Source of the DNA: Oscheius tipulae
Lineage: Eukaryota > Nematoda > Chromadorea > Rhabditida > Rhabditidae
NCBI GenBank assembly: GCA_037178975.1
Contig: JASJZH010000004.1
Location: 6,696,001-6,760,000 of the forward strand
Length of the DNA: 64,000 bases
Reading direction: 5' to 3'
The notes beneath the pieces are model-generated. The model ran no database searches, was not told the origin of the DNA, and saw nothing but the letters and a program-made list of their open reading frames with translations. Both the position numbers and the translations under genes were made by a program. Positions 1-10,800 of the stretch are shown piece by piece; position 1 is the stretch's first letter, and each line of letters starts with the position of its first letter.

Positions 1-1155
1 GCATTCAGGACATCGAGCGACTCTCTAAACATAATTGTCAGAAGACTTTAAAAAAAAGACAAACCTGAGCCATTACATCTTCCCTGACCACCTCCCCATC
101 GAACTTTGCCTTACAGAGACGACAAGAGGCCTTGGAAAATGATCCGTGACATTCAATCACATTCTGGATTCCTGTTTGAGCCTCGAGCGTGTCGATATTC
201 TGGGTGTAGTTTCGGAGAAGCTGGCCGCTGAGTTCCAGCTGACGAATGAACTTGTGGGAGAGCGACGGCTCGAACTGACCCATGAAAATTTCCTGCAAAT
301 ACCATATTATTTTCTGATCTGAGTGTTCAAACAAAAGGAAGCCGAAATATATTTACCTTGGCAAAGTTGTAGAAGGGCTGAGGATTGTGGTCAAAGTAAC
401 GGATGTCGAACATGGCTGTCGGGTCAGGCAGATCGGGGAAATCCTTGTGCAGTCTAGCATAGATTCCTAAGCATTTCCTAAATGAAACTGAACCCAAAAG
501 AACAAACCGTCTTTGCTCCTAAAGTCGGGAATTCCACAAGATACGGACACACCGGCTCCGGTTAGGATCATGATCTTCTTGCTGTTCCTGGGATGCAGAA
601 CCGTGAGATGAATGGACTGAAAACGAACCTGATCAGATTGACGGCGTCTTGGAAGGTGTTGTATTGAGGAAGTTTGTGCCTAGGAGGTGGAGTATCGAAA
701 AACTCGGAGAGAAGGTTGCAAATCTGAAAGAGCTTCGTGAAGAGTTCACTAGTAACCTCACCATATCCTCAGAGAATCCTCCATTCGGAACGATATCTGC
801 GAAAGAGGGCATAATCTCTAAGAAGGCTTCTTGAAGGGAAATTTCACCGGCATTGATGGCATCAATGGTTTTCAAATGCTCGTCGCTCATGTTCTAAATG
901 TGAGTCTGATTAAAGCAAATTATTAACACGAACCTTTCTCTGGATCCAAGCTGCTGTGAGCTCTCGGTCAGTCAGAACAGGACTTTCCGATCCGGAGTGC
1001 CCGTTTGAGGAGGTCGGCTGGTCATCGACTAAATATTTCCCATAAAAAGAATTACTAATTCTCTTACCTTTCTTCTCATTGGATAGTATATCCGGAATCG
1101 AAAGTGGAGAACTGTTTCCAGCAGTGGAGCCATTCGGCGCCTCAGAATTCACCAT
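1..1155 (-). CDS. sir-2.1: SIRT1-class NAD-dependent deacetylase (5' part, truncated by window)
   Basis: The gene begins at an ATG at 1155 and runs off the left edge, so only the N-terminal part is present. Exons read on minus are about 1155-1069, 1028-950, 908-630, 593-511 and 470-357, then 292-70. Sirtuin hallmarks are visible: the NAD-binding segment [19 protein letters not shown] (about 575-520), [22 protein letters not shown], the QNIDTLE motif and the catalytic-base region IECHGSF, followed by the first zinc cysteine pair CRLCKAKF (about 115-100). The second zinc pair and the C-terminus lie outside the window. Known for the family: SIRT1/Sir2 removes acetyl groups from histones and other proteins using NAD+. 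Introns are about 40 nt with GT-AG ends. The family call is very safe; assignment to the sir-2.1 orthologue rests on the long N-terminal extension and on sequence recalled from the family. Confidence 0.9.
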
Positions 1156-2356
1156 TCCGTTCGAAAAGAAGCCTCCTGAAATTTTTGTACTGCTCTAGAT
1201 GCCAAAAACAATGTTTTGGAAGAAAAAGTAAATAGGAAGACTAGAAATAAAAAGTCTATCTAAGAGTATTATAGTAAATTGACCGATGGCACAAAATCGG
1301 TGCCATGCGCGGTTGTTGACTCACTTGATGGACGGAGAAGTAAGCTCGCTAGGTAGACAAGAGAACAATATAACCTTCCGATTAGAAGATTTCCAAATAT
1401 AAATCAATTTTCAGAGCAATAAAGAGAAAACTACAAACGAAATTTTTTGGAAAAAGCATCGCTTTGATCAGTGAGCGAATGGCAAATGGCTTCTTTGAAA
1501 GCTCAAGATAACCAGTTAAACGTTTAGAATGACAGAGCTAGGAAAAGAACCGAAAAAGCAAAATGGAGACTTTCGAAGAATTTATAATTGCCGACTCTAC
1601 CGAGGCGGTACGGGTGAAAGTTTGGCCGACAGTTGTGAGAGTCAAATAATTGCATACTATATTTCTTCTAATAGAAGCACTGCTCTAATATAAGCACACC
1701 AAAACGGAAAGGTTGAAAAATAGACGCAGTCTTATATTAGAAGAAATATGGTAGATTGTTTGAATTTTAGCACAGAGAGAGCAAAATGGTATAGTTGAAA
1801 AGGTGTTCGAAGAGGGTATGGACATCATTTCAATTTGGTCTTAAATTGTTAGAGATCAAAACGTTTATCCGTTCAAATGGTCCGATTAGATTGCCAGTCA
1901 GGCTGGCTATAGTGAGAGACAGACTACTATGCTTCACTTTACTGATTGAGAGCGTGCTACTAGTAATGTCCAGCGAAGTTAATTAATACCTGACCTATAA
2001 TCGCTGCCACAACACGAAAATGAACAGAGCCACCCAGTGTTTTGATACATTTTGTCCGACTCAATCCGATCAAACTACTTCCCTGTTGTGCCCCGATCCA
2101 CGTTTTGACCCATGGCTAAAATCCATCTGCCAAAGAACTGTCCACAAAAATCAGCTGTGTTTAACTCGGCCTTTTTTTACGCCAAGTCCACAAATCATTT
2201 TTCGCAGATGTGCACAGTTTCGATCATAGCATGTGCCATATGATCAATAAGTGTCTCTCCCACACATTTTTGTTCCGCCATTTAACACCCGCCGCTGGTC
2301 TCTTTCTCTCTTTCACCAGACTGTTTAAGATCTCATGAACGGGTAGACAACAGGCA
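1156..2356. other. Intergenic region with a short hairpin, upstream of two divergent genes
   Basis: I see no convincing gene between the deacetylase start at 1155 and the transporter start at 2357. Open frames at 1795-1986 and 2020-2229 have no recognisable protein character. The stretch contains a MITE-like inverted repeat (1654-1752, listed separately) and presumably the promoters of both flanking genes, which point away from each other. Confidence 0.6.
1654..1752. repeat. MITE-like inverted repeat
   Basis: A 15-bp arm at 1659-1673 (ATATTTCTTCTAATA) is repeated as its exact reverse complement at 1735-1749, with about 60 nt between the arms. Weaker similarity continues outside the perfect core. 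There is no coding potential. The size and structure suggest a short non-autonomous transposon relic, but no target duplication was established. Confidence 0.5.
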
Positions 2357-4337
2357 ATGAATCGTTTCTATATTTATGGTAAATTTTCTGTATTTTTGTC
2401 TATTCGATTATTCAGGAGTGGTGACAGCCTGTCTCACTCTGGTCTACGCACTTCGATTGGCATTCCACAGTACCATTCTCTGTCAATACGACCCGAACGA
2501 TAATTCTACTGGTAAGCTTTAATGGGATTGCTACAAAATCAAGTTGAGATCCACACTACCTCACCAATCCCACTTACAAAGTTCTCTCATATGCCTCGGT
2601 TTCCATTGGACTCGTCATCGGACTCATTCCCCTATCGACCTTCTACTATCTGGGAACCAGGTGAGGGAAATTTTCAAAAGGAATGTGAGCTGTGGGGGAC
2701 GGAAGCAATAAGATTTGCGAAACGTGATTTGTCTTACAGGAAAATTTTCTGCTTCTATGGAATCGTCGGCATCATCTCCACTCTGCTGTATCCCACTGCA
2801 GATGCTGCTGGATTCTTGCCTGCTTTCATCATTCGTCTTCTACAGGTAGTACTTTTAATTCTTTCGTGGCAGGACCCCGCACTTCTTTTTCAGGGTGTAC
2901 CAGGAGCCATGTATCTCTGGGCCGTGAATAGTGTTTCTTTGGAATGGGCTCCTCTCCGTGAGACTGGTCAAGCAGTCGCCATTTTAACTTCTTTCTATCA
3001 GGTAAGACAAAACGTTTGATAGGTATACATTCATAGCTATCACCCATTGTCGCTTCGATCATCAGTGGAGAAATGTGCACTAGGGGCGGATGGGAGAACA
3101 CTTACTACGTTCTCGGAATCGTGACAGCCATGTTCTTCATCATTTTCTGGCGCATATACACTGAGAATCCAAGGGACTGCCGGTGTTTGAGTGCAAAAGA
3201 AGCGGACATGATCAACGAGGGTAAGTTTGGGTCGAAAGACGTCAAGAGAGCGGCTCCACTTCAGGCAATCTTCACTGATCCACAGGCAAGGAATTTTTTG
3301 TATTTGTATCAAGTTTCTAGGTCTACCTGGCATGGGGAATGTACTTCACATTCTTCCTCGGATCATACATCTTCCTGCAGTTCGGACCTGTGTACATTAG
3401 TCTGGTAAGACTGCTTGGTTTCAAGACGTTGTTTTAGGTGTTGAAATACGAGGTGCTTTCTACGGGCTACGCCATGGCTCTTCCTCATCTGATCACTCTC
3501 GTTTCCAAGTTCGCCTACGGACGTATTCTGGACACGTTCTGGGGTCTCTCTCAGAGATGCCGTCTGATCATTACTTACTCGACCGTGGAGATAATCGCGT
3601 CTGCCTGTCTTTGCACAATTCTCTTTGTATGCTTCTATACTCTGACCCCCAACAGAATCAATTCAGACGGACTCGACCTCGGTAGCTCTCCTAGTCTATA
3701 TCGTCTTCAACTCGCTCCACAACCTGGTCGTAGTGGTCATTATGCGGCATATGCAACTGGTGAGAGTGAGATAGTACGACTAGGGTCAGTTAGTACACGT
3801 GGACGCAGTTTGCACTAGAAAGAGTGGCCGATGTCCGAGACAGATGACAAGGGTCAACAGCCGGTAATGAGTGTGTTCAGTGACGTGACTGACCATCAAG
3901 AGGACGGATCTTTGGTCAATACACGTAAAGGCATCTCTAAAGAACAGACCTCTTCATTAAGTAATGTGACCTTTCAGATCGCCCGTCAACACTCTCATGT
4001 TCTTGCCAATGGCAACACTTTCATTGTCGCTGTTTGTGTACTTACCACCTCCGTCCTCCAGTATTTCGTGCTGAACAACAGTCAAGAACAGGTCAGTCTC
4101 TAACCGAGAAAGTTTGTTTGTTTCTTTTTACAGCAGCTTTATGATTTGGTGATAAGATGCAGAGATTGTCTTCTGACCGAGTTGATAAAAATAAGCAGCT
4201 TCTTTCAGTGGACCGCAATCTTCTTAGGCGTGGCAGGTTCAATCCTTGTCACTGTACTACTCTTCGCCTTCTGTTCCACCTCGAAGCCCAGAAAGTGGAC
4301 CGAGATCGAGGCCATCCCCCTCCACGAACAGAAGTAG
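2357..4337 (+). CDS. SLC17-like major facilitator transporter (anion/cation symporter family)
   Basis: Multi-exon gene starting MNRFYIYGVVTACLTLVYAL (first TM) and ending LLFAFCSTSKPRKWTEIEA...HEQK with the stop at 4337. In order the exons encode an N-terminal TM, a lumenal loop, a helix LSYASVSIGLVIGLIPLSTF, then GIVGIISTLLYP, the segment SVSLEWAPLRETGQAVAI, GGWENTYYVLGIVTAMFF with ENPRDC just after it, GMYFTFFLGSYIFLQFGPVY, and KYEVLSTGYAMALPHLI. The order and spacing of helices, a Gly-Gly-Trp segment followed by a helix and then ENP, is the SLC17 pattern (phosphate, organic anion and vesicular transporters). The substrate cannot be told from sequence. The third exon changes frame relative to the longest open frame: the intron at about 2513-2549 restores DPHYLTNP after the first exon pair. 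Likely a plasma or vesicular membrane protein of roughly 480 residues. Confidence 0.78.
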
Positions 4338-4392
4338 ATCCGTTTATTTGTATTTACATGACATGGTACAGGTTCGATATAAAGCTTTTGTC

Positions 4393-4923
4393 CTACAACT
4401 TTTTGGGAACAGTTTTGTGGGCGAGCTCCTTCTCGTAAGCGGCGGCAGAGACACTCGGAGAGGACTTAGGTCTGTAAAATCATTTTGTTAAGAGGAAGAG
4501 ACCGGAAACTGACTGTATTTGCTGCTGGGTAGTAGTGGAGTTCATTTGCCTGGCGGAGATCGAGGCTTGGTATCTGAAACATTGATTTTTGTGAGACTCT
4601 CAAAACCGTTGATAGTCCTGGTTTAGACACTACAAACAACTGATAGACCAGTTTTGAAGTAACAAACAATGTTCTTTGTTAGGTTGTTTACGAAAAATTC
4701 TTTCAGCCTTTTTTCCTCACTTCACAATTCAAAACCTTGTGATTCGTCTTGAGAGCTAGACGAAAATTGGGTATTATGGATTGATGTGAAAAGACAAGGT
4801 CCGCATGGAAACATAAGTGCTAATCCATATGTGAAAAAAGTATACTCACCCTCCCTTGGTCATGAAGGGATTGAACTTCTCGGTGATGGTGTAAGCAGTT
4901 CGGGCAGCACGCGAGATGTACAT
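4393..4923 (-). CDS. Small hypothetical protein, possible mitochondrial presequence
   Basis: Three exons: 4923-4850, 4573-4514 and 4471-4393. They join in frame to about 70 residues, starting MYISRAARTAYTITEKFNPF and ending ELAHKTVPKKL. The N-terminus is basic, rich in Ala/Arg/Thr and free of acidic residues over its first 14 positions, which fits an amphipathic mitochondrial targeting helix. The middle is Gln/Ser/Thr-rich (RQMNSTTTQQQ). Both splice sites are canonical (GTGAGT and TTTCAG; GTCAGT and TTACAG), which is the main support for a real gene. I do not recognise a family. It could be a small respiratory-chain accessory subunit, but that is only a guess from the N-terminus. Confidence 0.55.
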
Positions 4924-6002
4924 GGTCTTACTGGCTGAAACTAACAAGTCATAACTGTGAATAGAAAAAGATTGAACGGAGGAGAGAGGAGCCCAAATGG
5001 AGCAGCTATCTGCATCTATGGCCTAGACGAACACTATTTGTACCGGACCGCGTGCCTCCAGTCGACGTCACCGGCCTGTGGGCGGTCTGTCCAAGACAGT
5101 TGGTCCCTGTTTTGGTCAAGGCTGTAATCTCAACGCCCACAAAACCCTGCGTGGCCTTTCTAAATCAAGCCGATTTTATGACTGGGGAAGAAGATGTTTG
5201 TGCGGAATTGTGAAATCAAGAAAGATGGGTCAGTGTTCGCCTTCCTGTCTTTAAATGCTGTTGATGCAAAGCAGAAAAATAAAGGGCAGTCTGAGAAAAA
5301 TGTGGAACTGACAAAGACACCTACATCAAACAAAAGTGCAAGATGATAGGCTTTTAAACTTATACAGTTGGCTCTTACCATTTCGAAGAACAACAAGATA
5401 AAATTTAGAAAAGGCTGGAAATCTCGCTGTAAATTGATCACTAACGATGACGATGTTTCCGATTTTTGATGACAATCATATGACGACATTTAAAGGTGTT
5501 CTCACAAACAGACTTGACAAGAAACAAAAAAAACGCCTCAACTGTGAACGGAAACAGGAAGCAATCGACTCTCAGATAAAACGAAGTACAAAAGAGGGTG
5601 CCGTACCAGAAGAAGAGCAAGACTAGACTAGTCACCCAGTTACTCCTAACGTAAACAGTACAGTTCTGCAATCAAACAACCCTAGGGAGCCTGCTACCTA
5701 TAAGCCTCTTTGTTGCGCCTATCAACCCGTTCCGCTCCAAAAATAACCCGCCCTGGATTGAAAGAGGGAAAGCAAGATCATGGTCAGATTGTGCAGAATG
5801 ATAATTGCTCTTATAATAGCCACAACAACCTTATCTCAGTCTGTGAGTCGACAGATTCTGCTGAAAGAGATGGCGCGATGACCTCACGTGGCCTGTTCCC
5901 ACCCGTCATTTCCGCGAAATAGTCTTTAGAGGTCTCCATCGCAAGATAAGATTCTCCGGGATATGCAACAAAGAAACCAGTCTCTCTTTCGATTCATTCG
6001 GA
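4924..6002. other. Intergenic stretch without a supported gene
   Basis: Minus-strand open frames at 5160-5489 and 5441-5671 are hydrophobic but have no recognisable family, start context or splice partners. A plus-strand frame from 5780 begins with a signal-peptide-like run (MVRLCRMIIALIIATTTLSQ) but stops after 30 codons. I found no repeat or RNA gene. Confidence 0.5.
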
Positions 6003-6845
6003 TCACGCTGTCTCGTCGTATGGCTGGAAGACGTAGCAATAAACCTCGCCATTGTTGAATTCGCAATAGTTGGGTGAGACGCGGGAGAAACGAAGGTCTT
6101 CGTAACCGCAGGTCACAAACCAGGGACCGGAGTATCGTTCTCGAATAGCTACAGAGATTGCTTTCTCTGCCAGACGAGCATCCTTCTTCATGCTCTGAAA
6201 TTAATACTGTTTGCCAAAGGAGACCCAAAATCATTTCCTAGTCATATTTTACATAGCTCTGACAATTTTGGCCCCGTCAAGCCGTATGTACTTCCATAAA
6301 ATCGAAATATGATACCAGTCTTTGGTTGTGGGTATGCCTGTTTTGGGTCTGTGGTGAAGCTAGTTTCCTCATAGACCACTGGAGCAGAAGACTACAAACA
6401 TTGAACTCATAGGAATAGAAGACCACCAGTCGTCCCTTAGTATTGTCTTAGCATTGACAACAGACGGCTGCTTCAATAGCCTAAGCTCCCAAGTTCCCCA
6501 AAAGCTGACTTGTCAAATTAATTCTTGACATGCAACGACTAGCTTTTTTCTTGTAGTGACGCAGGGACGGACAGACGAACGATTGCACTATAGTAGTAGA
6601 GAACTCTTACCATGTCTAAAATGGCTCCAACTGTTTGATTCCTACAGTTTTTATACAGGGGTGGTGGTGGAGGGGAAGTTGTTGTGGTAGGCATTGAGAA
6701 GTGAAACTGTACAGGGATTTGGGGAGGAAGCATCAGCATTGCTTCAATCATTTCTCCTAAAAATATTTTTAGATTGTAAAGCATAGAACCAACCATTTAG
6801 AGGAAGTGAAAGTAGACAAAAAGTAGCAGCTAGCCAACAAATCAT
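6003..6845 (-). CDS. Ground-like domain protein (GRL, Hedgehog-related family)
   Basis: Three exons, 6845-6794, 6756-6611 and 6194-6003, give 129 residues. Exon 1 encodes a signal peptide (MICWLAATFCLLSLPLNG). Exon 2 carries a Thr/Pro-rich linker ending in five prolines and the domain start KNCRNQTVGAILDM. Exon 3 continues SMKKDARLAEKAISVAI and ends with the ground-like C-terminal signature YCEFNNGEVYCYVF. Joining exon 2 to exon 3 gives the same spacing from the first Cys to the Ala helix as in the ground-like protein at 27865, which supports skipping the 420-nt intron. Ground-like proteins are secreted nematode proteins of the hedgehog-related superfamily, usually expressed in epidermis or glia and tied to cuticle and matrix. 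Confidence 0.78.
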
Positions 6846-7046
6846 CGCAGTTGTGTGGCAACTACTGAAAGTAGTGTAACACACAGAACGAACTGGTCGC
6901 TTCTCTTCCTTGTCAAATTTTGTTCCAATCAACAAGCTGCCGTCTTCGATCCCGACTGACTATCCCTGGATTGGCGGACAAACAAACGATGTTTTGCCCT
7001 CCGCGAAACTGTCACCAAATGCAGTGCCGGCAGCTCTCCTTTTGGG

Positions 7047-7053
7047 TATATAA
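7047..7053 (+). promoter_or_regulatory. TATA box
   Basis: TATATAA lies 61 nt upstream of the start codon of the Cys/Gly-rich secreted protein gene. Three other genes for secreted or structural proteins in the window have a similarly placed TATA element. Confidence 0.6.
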
Positions 7054-7107
7054 GGACGGCTTCCGGTCCTTTTCTCACAGCAGCTGATCTGCTCCCTATC
7101 TTCCAAA

Positions 7108-7676
7108 ATGAACATGCTCAATCTGCTAGCCATTGCTGCTCTCCTTGCCAGTTTCCATCTCTCATATTCTGCTCCTTCTCGACTAGCAGCCAGAGGCAAA
7201 GGCGCCTTGGCTGGACAGGAATGTAGTTGTTCCCCTTCCAAGGGATTGGTTCCTTTCGGAGGAAGAAACAAACGCGATGAAACTGCTGTAAGAGTCAAGA
7301 GGAACGGAGGCTGCGGCTGCTGTGGATGCTGTGGAGGCTGTGGGGGCGGATGTGGATGCTGTGGTAAAAAGATATCAAAGCAGTACATAAAGTTTCAGGA
7401 TGTGGAGGAGGAGGAGGATGCGGTGGAGGATGTGGCTGCTGTTGTTGCCGTCCTCAATGCTGCTGTCAAAAGTGTTGCACTTGCTGCTGTACTCGGTTAG
7501 TTTTTCTCCTTTTTTTTGACTCATAGGATCTCTTTTAGTTGCTGCACCTGTTGCCAGCCTTGCTGTTGTGGTTGTGGAGGAGGATGCGGTTGCTGCGGAT
7601 GCGGAGGAGGTCGCAAGAGACGTTCTCTCCAAACTCTCAAGATCAAGCTCCTTGAGAAACGTTCCAAGACACTGTA
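7108..7676 (+). CDS. Secreted Cys/Gly-rich protein
   Basis: Three exons with short GT-AG introns (about 7363-7397 and 7496-7540) encode about 164 residues. The product has a signal peptide (MNMLNLLAIAALLASFHLSYS), a basic propeptide-like stretch with NKR and VKR sites, then a long domain made almost only of Cys and Gly with CGCC, CCGGC and CCC clusters. It ends in a basic tail, RSLQTLKIKLLEKRSKTL. Staying open through such a low-complexity run across two splice junctions argues for a real gene. The density of cysteine suggests a disulfide-crosslinked cuticle or matrix component. It resembles the Cys/Gly-rich N-terminal region of the ground-like protein at 27865 but lacks the ground-like domain. 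A TATA box precedes it. Confidence 0.7.
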
Positions 7677-7867
7677 GATCCTACTAGTTTGATTATTTAT
7701 TCTTATTTATAACGTCGAGACTTCTTTGGTTATTCTGCGAAAACCAGACTACCTCCAATGCGACGAAGCTTTGGCAACGGTCTTATTTTCACAGAATAAG
7801 AAGAGTTCTGACGTAATATTGAATAATTTATTTCAAAGCATCTTGTTCAATTGCAAAACCCAGAAAG

Positions 7868-10800
7868 CTATTTCTTCACAGGAGGTTTTCGGTAGTTCTC
7901 ATTCTCGAGCTTCTTCTGTTCATACTCCTGCATTGCCTTTTTCTCATCGAAGCAACAGATAGAGCTACAGAGTCGGAAGACGGCCATAATGATCTCAATG
8001 CATGTAAAGGCTCCAATCCCCATAAGAACACCCAACAGTCCTCCAAGACTACCAATGAACTTGTTCAACTGAACAAGTGTTTATGAGAAACAATGTTAGC
8101 TTACATCCATTTGCGGGGTTTCTTTATATAAGGAAAAGGTTAGTTTAGGAACTGCCACATTAATAATAACACTGTCTTCTGTGGCACTTTGGCAAGATAA
8201 CTTGTGAGTATTTGTGGACAGTCTGATACAGTTCGGTGTCTAAATAAGCAGTTTTTCGAAACAGCAGTAAATTACCGTTGCTCGATATGACGATTTTGAC
8301 CACTCCACTGCAAAATTCTGGTTCTTACACGGAACGGGACAGACACAGAAAGACCAGCCTGAAGGATCTCCGTATTGTAGAATCGTGCTGTCAATACAGT
8401 TCACTGAACTTTTTTTCATTTTCTCTTTGGAAAAACTTACTGTCGGTTACAACACAAGCAGCCTCTCCATCTGGCATAGGATACCTTGGGTCCATGCATT
8501 TGCATTCTTTCTTGATCAAGTCCTGGTAACAGGACCTATAGCAGCCCTGAAATGAATTTAACACTCGATAATGTTAACACTCACATCGGCAGTGTATCTT
8601 CCAGGATAGTAGTAGGACTTGACCTCACTTGGCTCCTCCACACAGCGACCATAACTGCCTCCCAGACGTGTGAATTGGCTCTGAAGAAGTTTTTGTTTGC
8701 CTCCTTTCATTAGTTTACCCCATAAGGAAACAGCTTGACTTCGTTGTTTGGCTCGGCGTTGTATCGAATCGATTCCGAGAAGATGTAGTCCAGTCTGTTG
8801 TGGATAAACACCATCATAGCTGCAGTCTCTGTCCATGGCTCGTATTCCTCTTGATTGATCTTCATCCTCACTTTCAGACCTAAAAATAGCAATTCGTCTA
8901 ATAAAATCCGGTGACTCGCCTCCCTCAACCTTCGAAGACCTTGAGTCATAATTCATGCTGTTATTGTAGTGGTTGAACGTGAAACAGTTGCCCAAAACGA
9001 CGTCGTTCCATTTGAAGAAGTCTCGTCTAGACAATTGTAAGTTTCACTAAAAGTGTTTTTACCCAATGTCCAGTTCTTTTTCCTCAAAAGTGGCCCAGTA
9101 GAACATCTCGTCGTAGTCCCAGCTGAGATCGGTTCTGTTAGCCAAAGGCATTGTTCCCAGATAAAAGGGTACCATGTTGTTAATCGCAGCTGGAGAGTTC
9201 AGAAGGTCGTTTAGCAGCTAAAACTTCTATTTTTCAGATTAATGCAAGCATACAGGCAGCAGCTCGTAGTTGACTTCGCCAAAGAGTGATAACATTACTT
9301 GCTCGATGATCACATCTGAACCAGTCTGTTAGAGATACCGATGAGATTCTCACTGAGATCACAGTACTCTCCTCTCCACTTCTCCGAACAGTTACAGCTG
9401 AAGGAGTTGATGGCATTGACACACTCTGCCTGGATGTCCTTTGTTTTGCAACGATTAGGCCACTCTTTTCCACTCGCATCCTTGTACTTTACGCAGTTGT
9501 CGATGACTAAATGTTTTGGTTTTTTTTAGAGGAAACAATTTCAGGTTGTCGAAGAAACTACCTAATTACTGCAGTCAAATTACCAATTACATGGTGGCCG
9601 ATAAGTATTAAAAATAAGTTAATTTGTCGAGAATATACATTTTTTTTTTCATTTTTATTGAAGCAATTAAGCATAAACACGGTCCGATTGAAGATCTATG
9701 GGAACTCCTTGAAGTGTCCTCCCTCAGTGTTGACACAGGTCTTCAGGCGAGGAATGACGGAATCGACGGTGCAGCGCAAGTAGTCGGTGTCCATATTGTC
9801 CCAGATCTTGATGAGTTCGCGTCGCAGATAATCCAAATTAGTGATTTTTCAGTTCTTCAGCTGGACTCCCATGTATTCCCATACGGATAAGTCGAGGAGA
9901 TGGAGATCTGGGCTGTTGGAAGGCCATTGCTCCTTGGTGAGGAAACCGGGGAGCGTTGATTTTGACGTTTTGCTCAATGAATACGAGTTAGGTCTTGCCA
10001 GTCACCGCGACTGCACCGTTTCTGGTGATCCTTTTTTTAAAGACTCCTCGAACCCTTCTCGTGTTTACAGAACGGCGACGACCGGAAGATGTCTTCGGGG
10101 TGACGTTTTTAGTCGACTTCCACTGCTTCACGATCCGCTGTACCGTCTGGAGAGGAATTTTCATTCGCAGGAAGCCTTTTCTCCATTTTGGGGGGGAGCG
10201 ATGGATTCTCGGTGATGACACGGCTTCATGTGTTCTGCAAATTAGTGGAATAATACATTATAGGGGACAGAATACATAAATATACAAGATAACAGAAAAA
10301 AACGTGAAAACTTTGCTGCAATTAAATCACAAAACACCGCGCCAAAAAACGCGCCAATACTTATCGGCCACCCTGTAGTGTTTCGTAACAGAGTACTGTT
10401 TTGCAAACAAACTTTGGAACTGACTAATTAAGAAAGTTATACTATACCTTAAGCATATAGTAAGATGCTTGACTACTTACTTTCAGAACAATTCCTTCCT
10501 TTGATACCGGGAATACAGTTGCAGGTGTAGTTGTTAAACGAAGGTATACAAGTACTGTTGTAGCCACAGGGGGCAAAAACACTGCAGTAGTTGATTTCTG
10601 AAGTTTTTGTTATTGAACTCTGTAGAATGCCTACCAACGGCACAGGTACTACCAGTCCATCCAGATTTGCATTTGCACCTTGGTCGAACCTGGATTCCGG
10701 TCCCTAAATCACTGCAGTCTCCATTGACACACGGATTGGCATAGTCACAAGCGTTGATTTCTAAAGATTATCCTAAAGAAGATTAAAATACTGTACCTGT

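Noticed and set aside
5160-5671. Hydrophobic minus-strand open frames
   Set aside because: No family signature, no splice partners, and Phe/Leu-rich composition expected from T-rich DNA.
5780-5872. Plus-strand 30-codon frame with signal-peptide-like start
   Set aside because: Too short, and no downstream exon could be joined with confidence.
6300-6420. Possible extra exon of the ground-like gene (minus, APVVYEETSFTTDPKQAY)
   Set aside because: No phase-compatible join to the next exon. Skipping it gives the correct domain spacing seen in the other ground-like protein.
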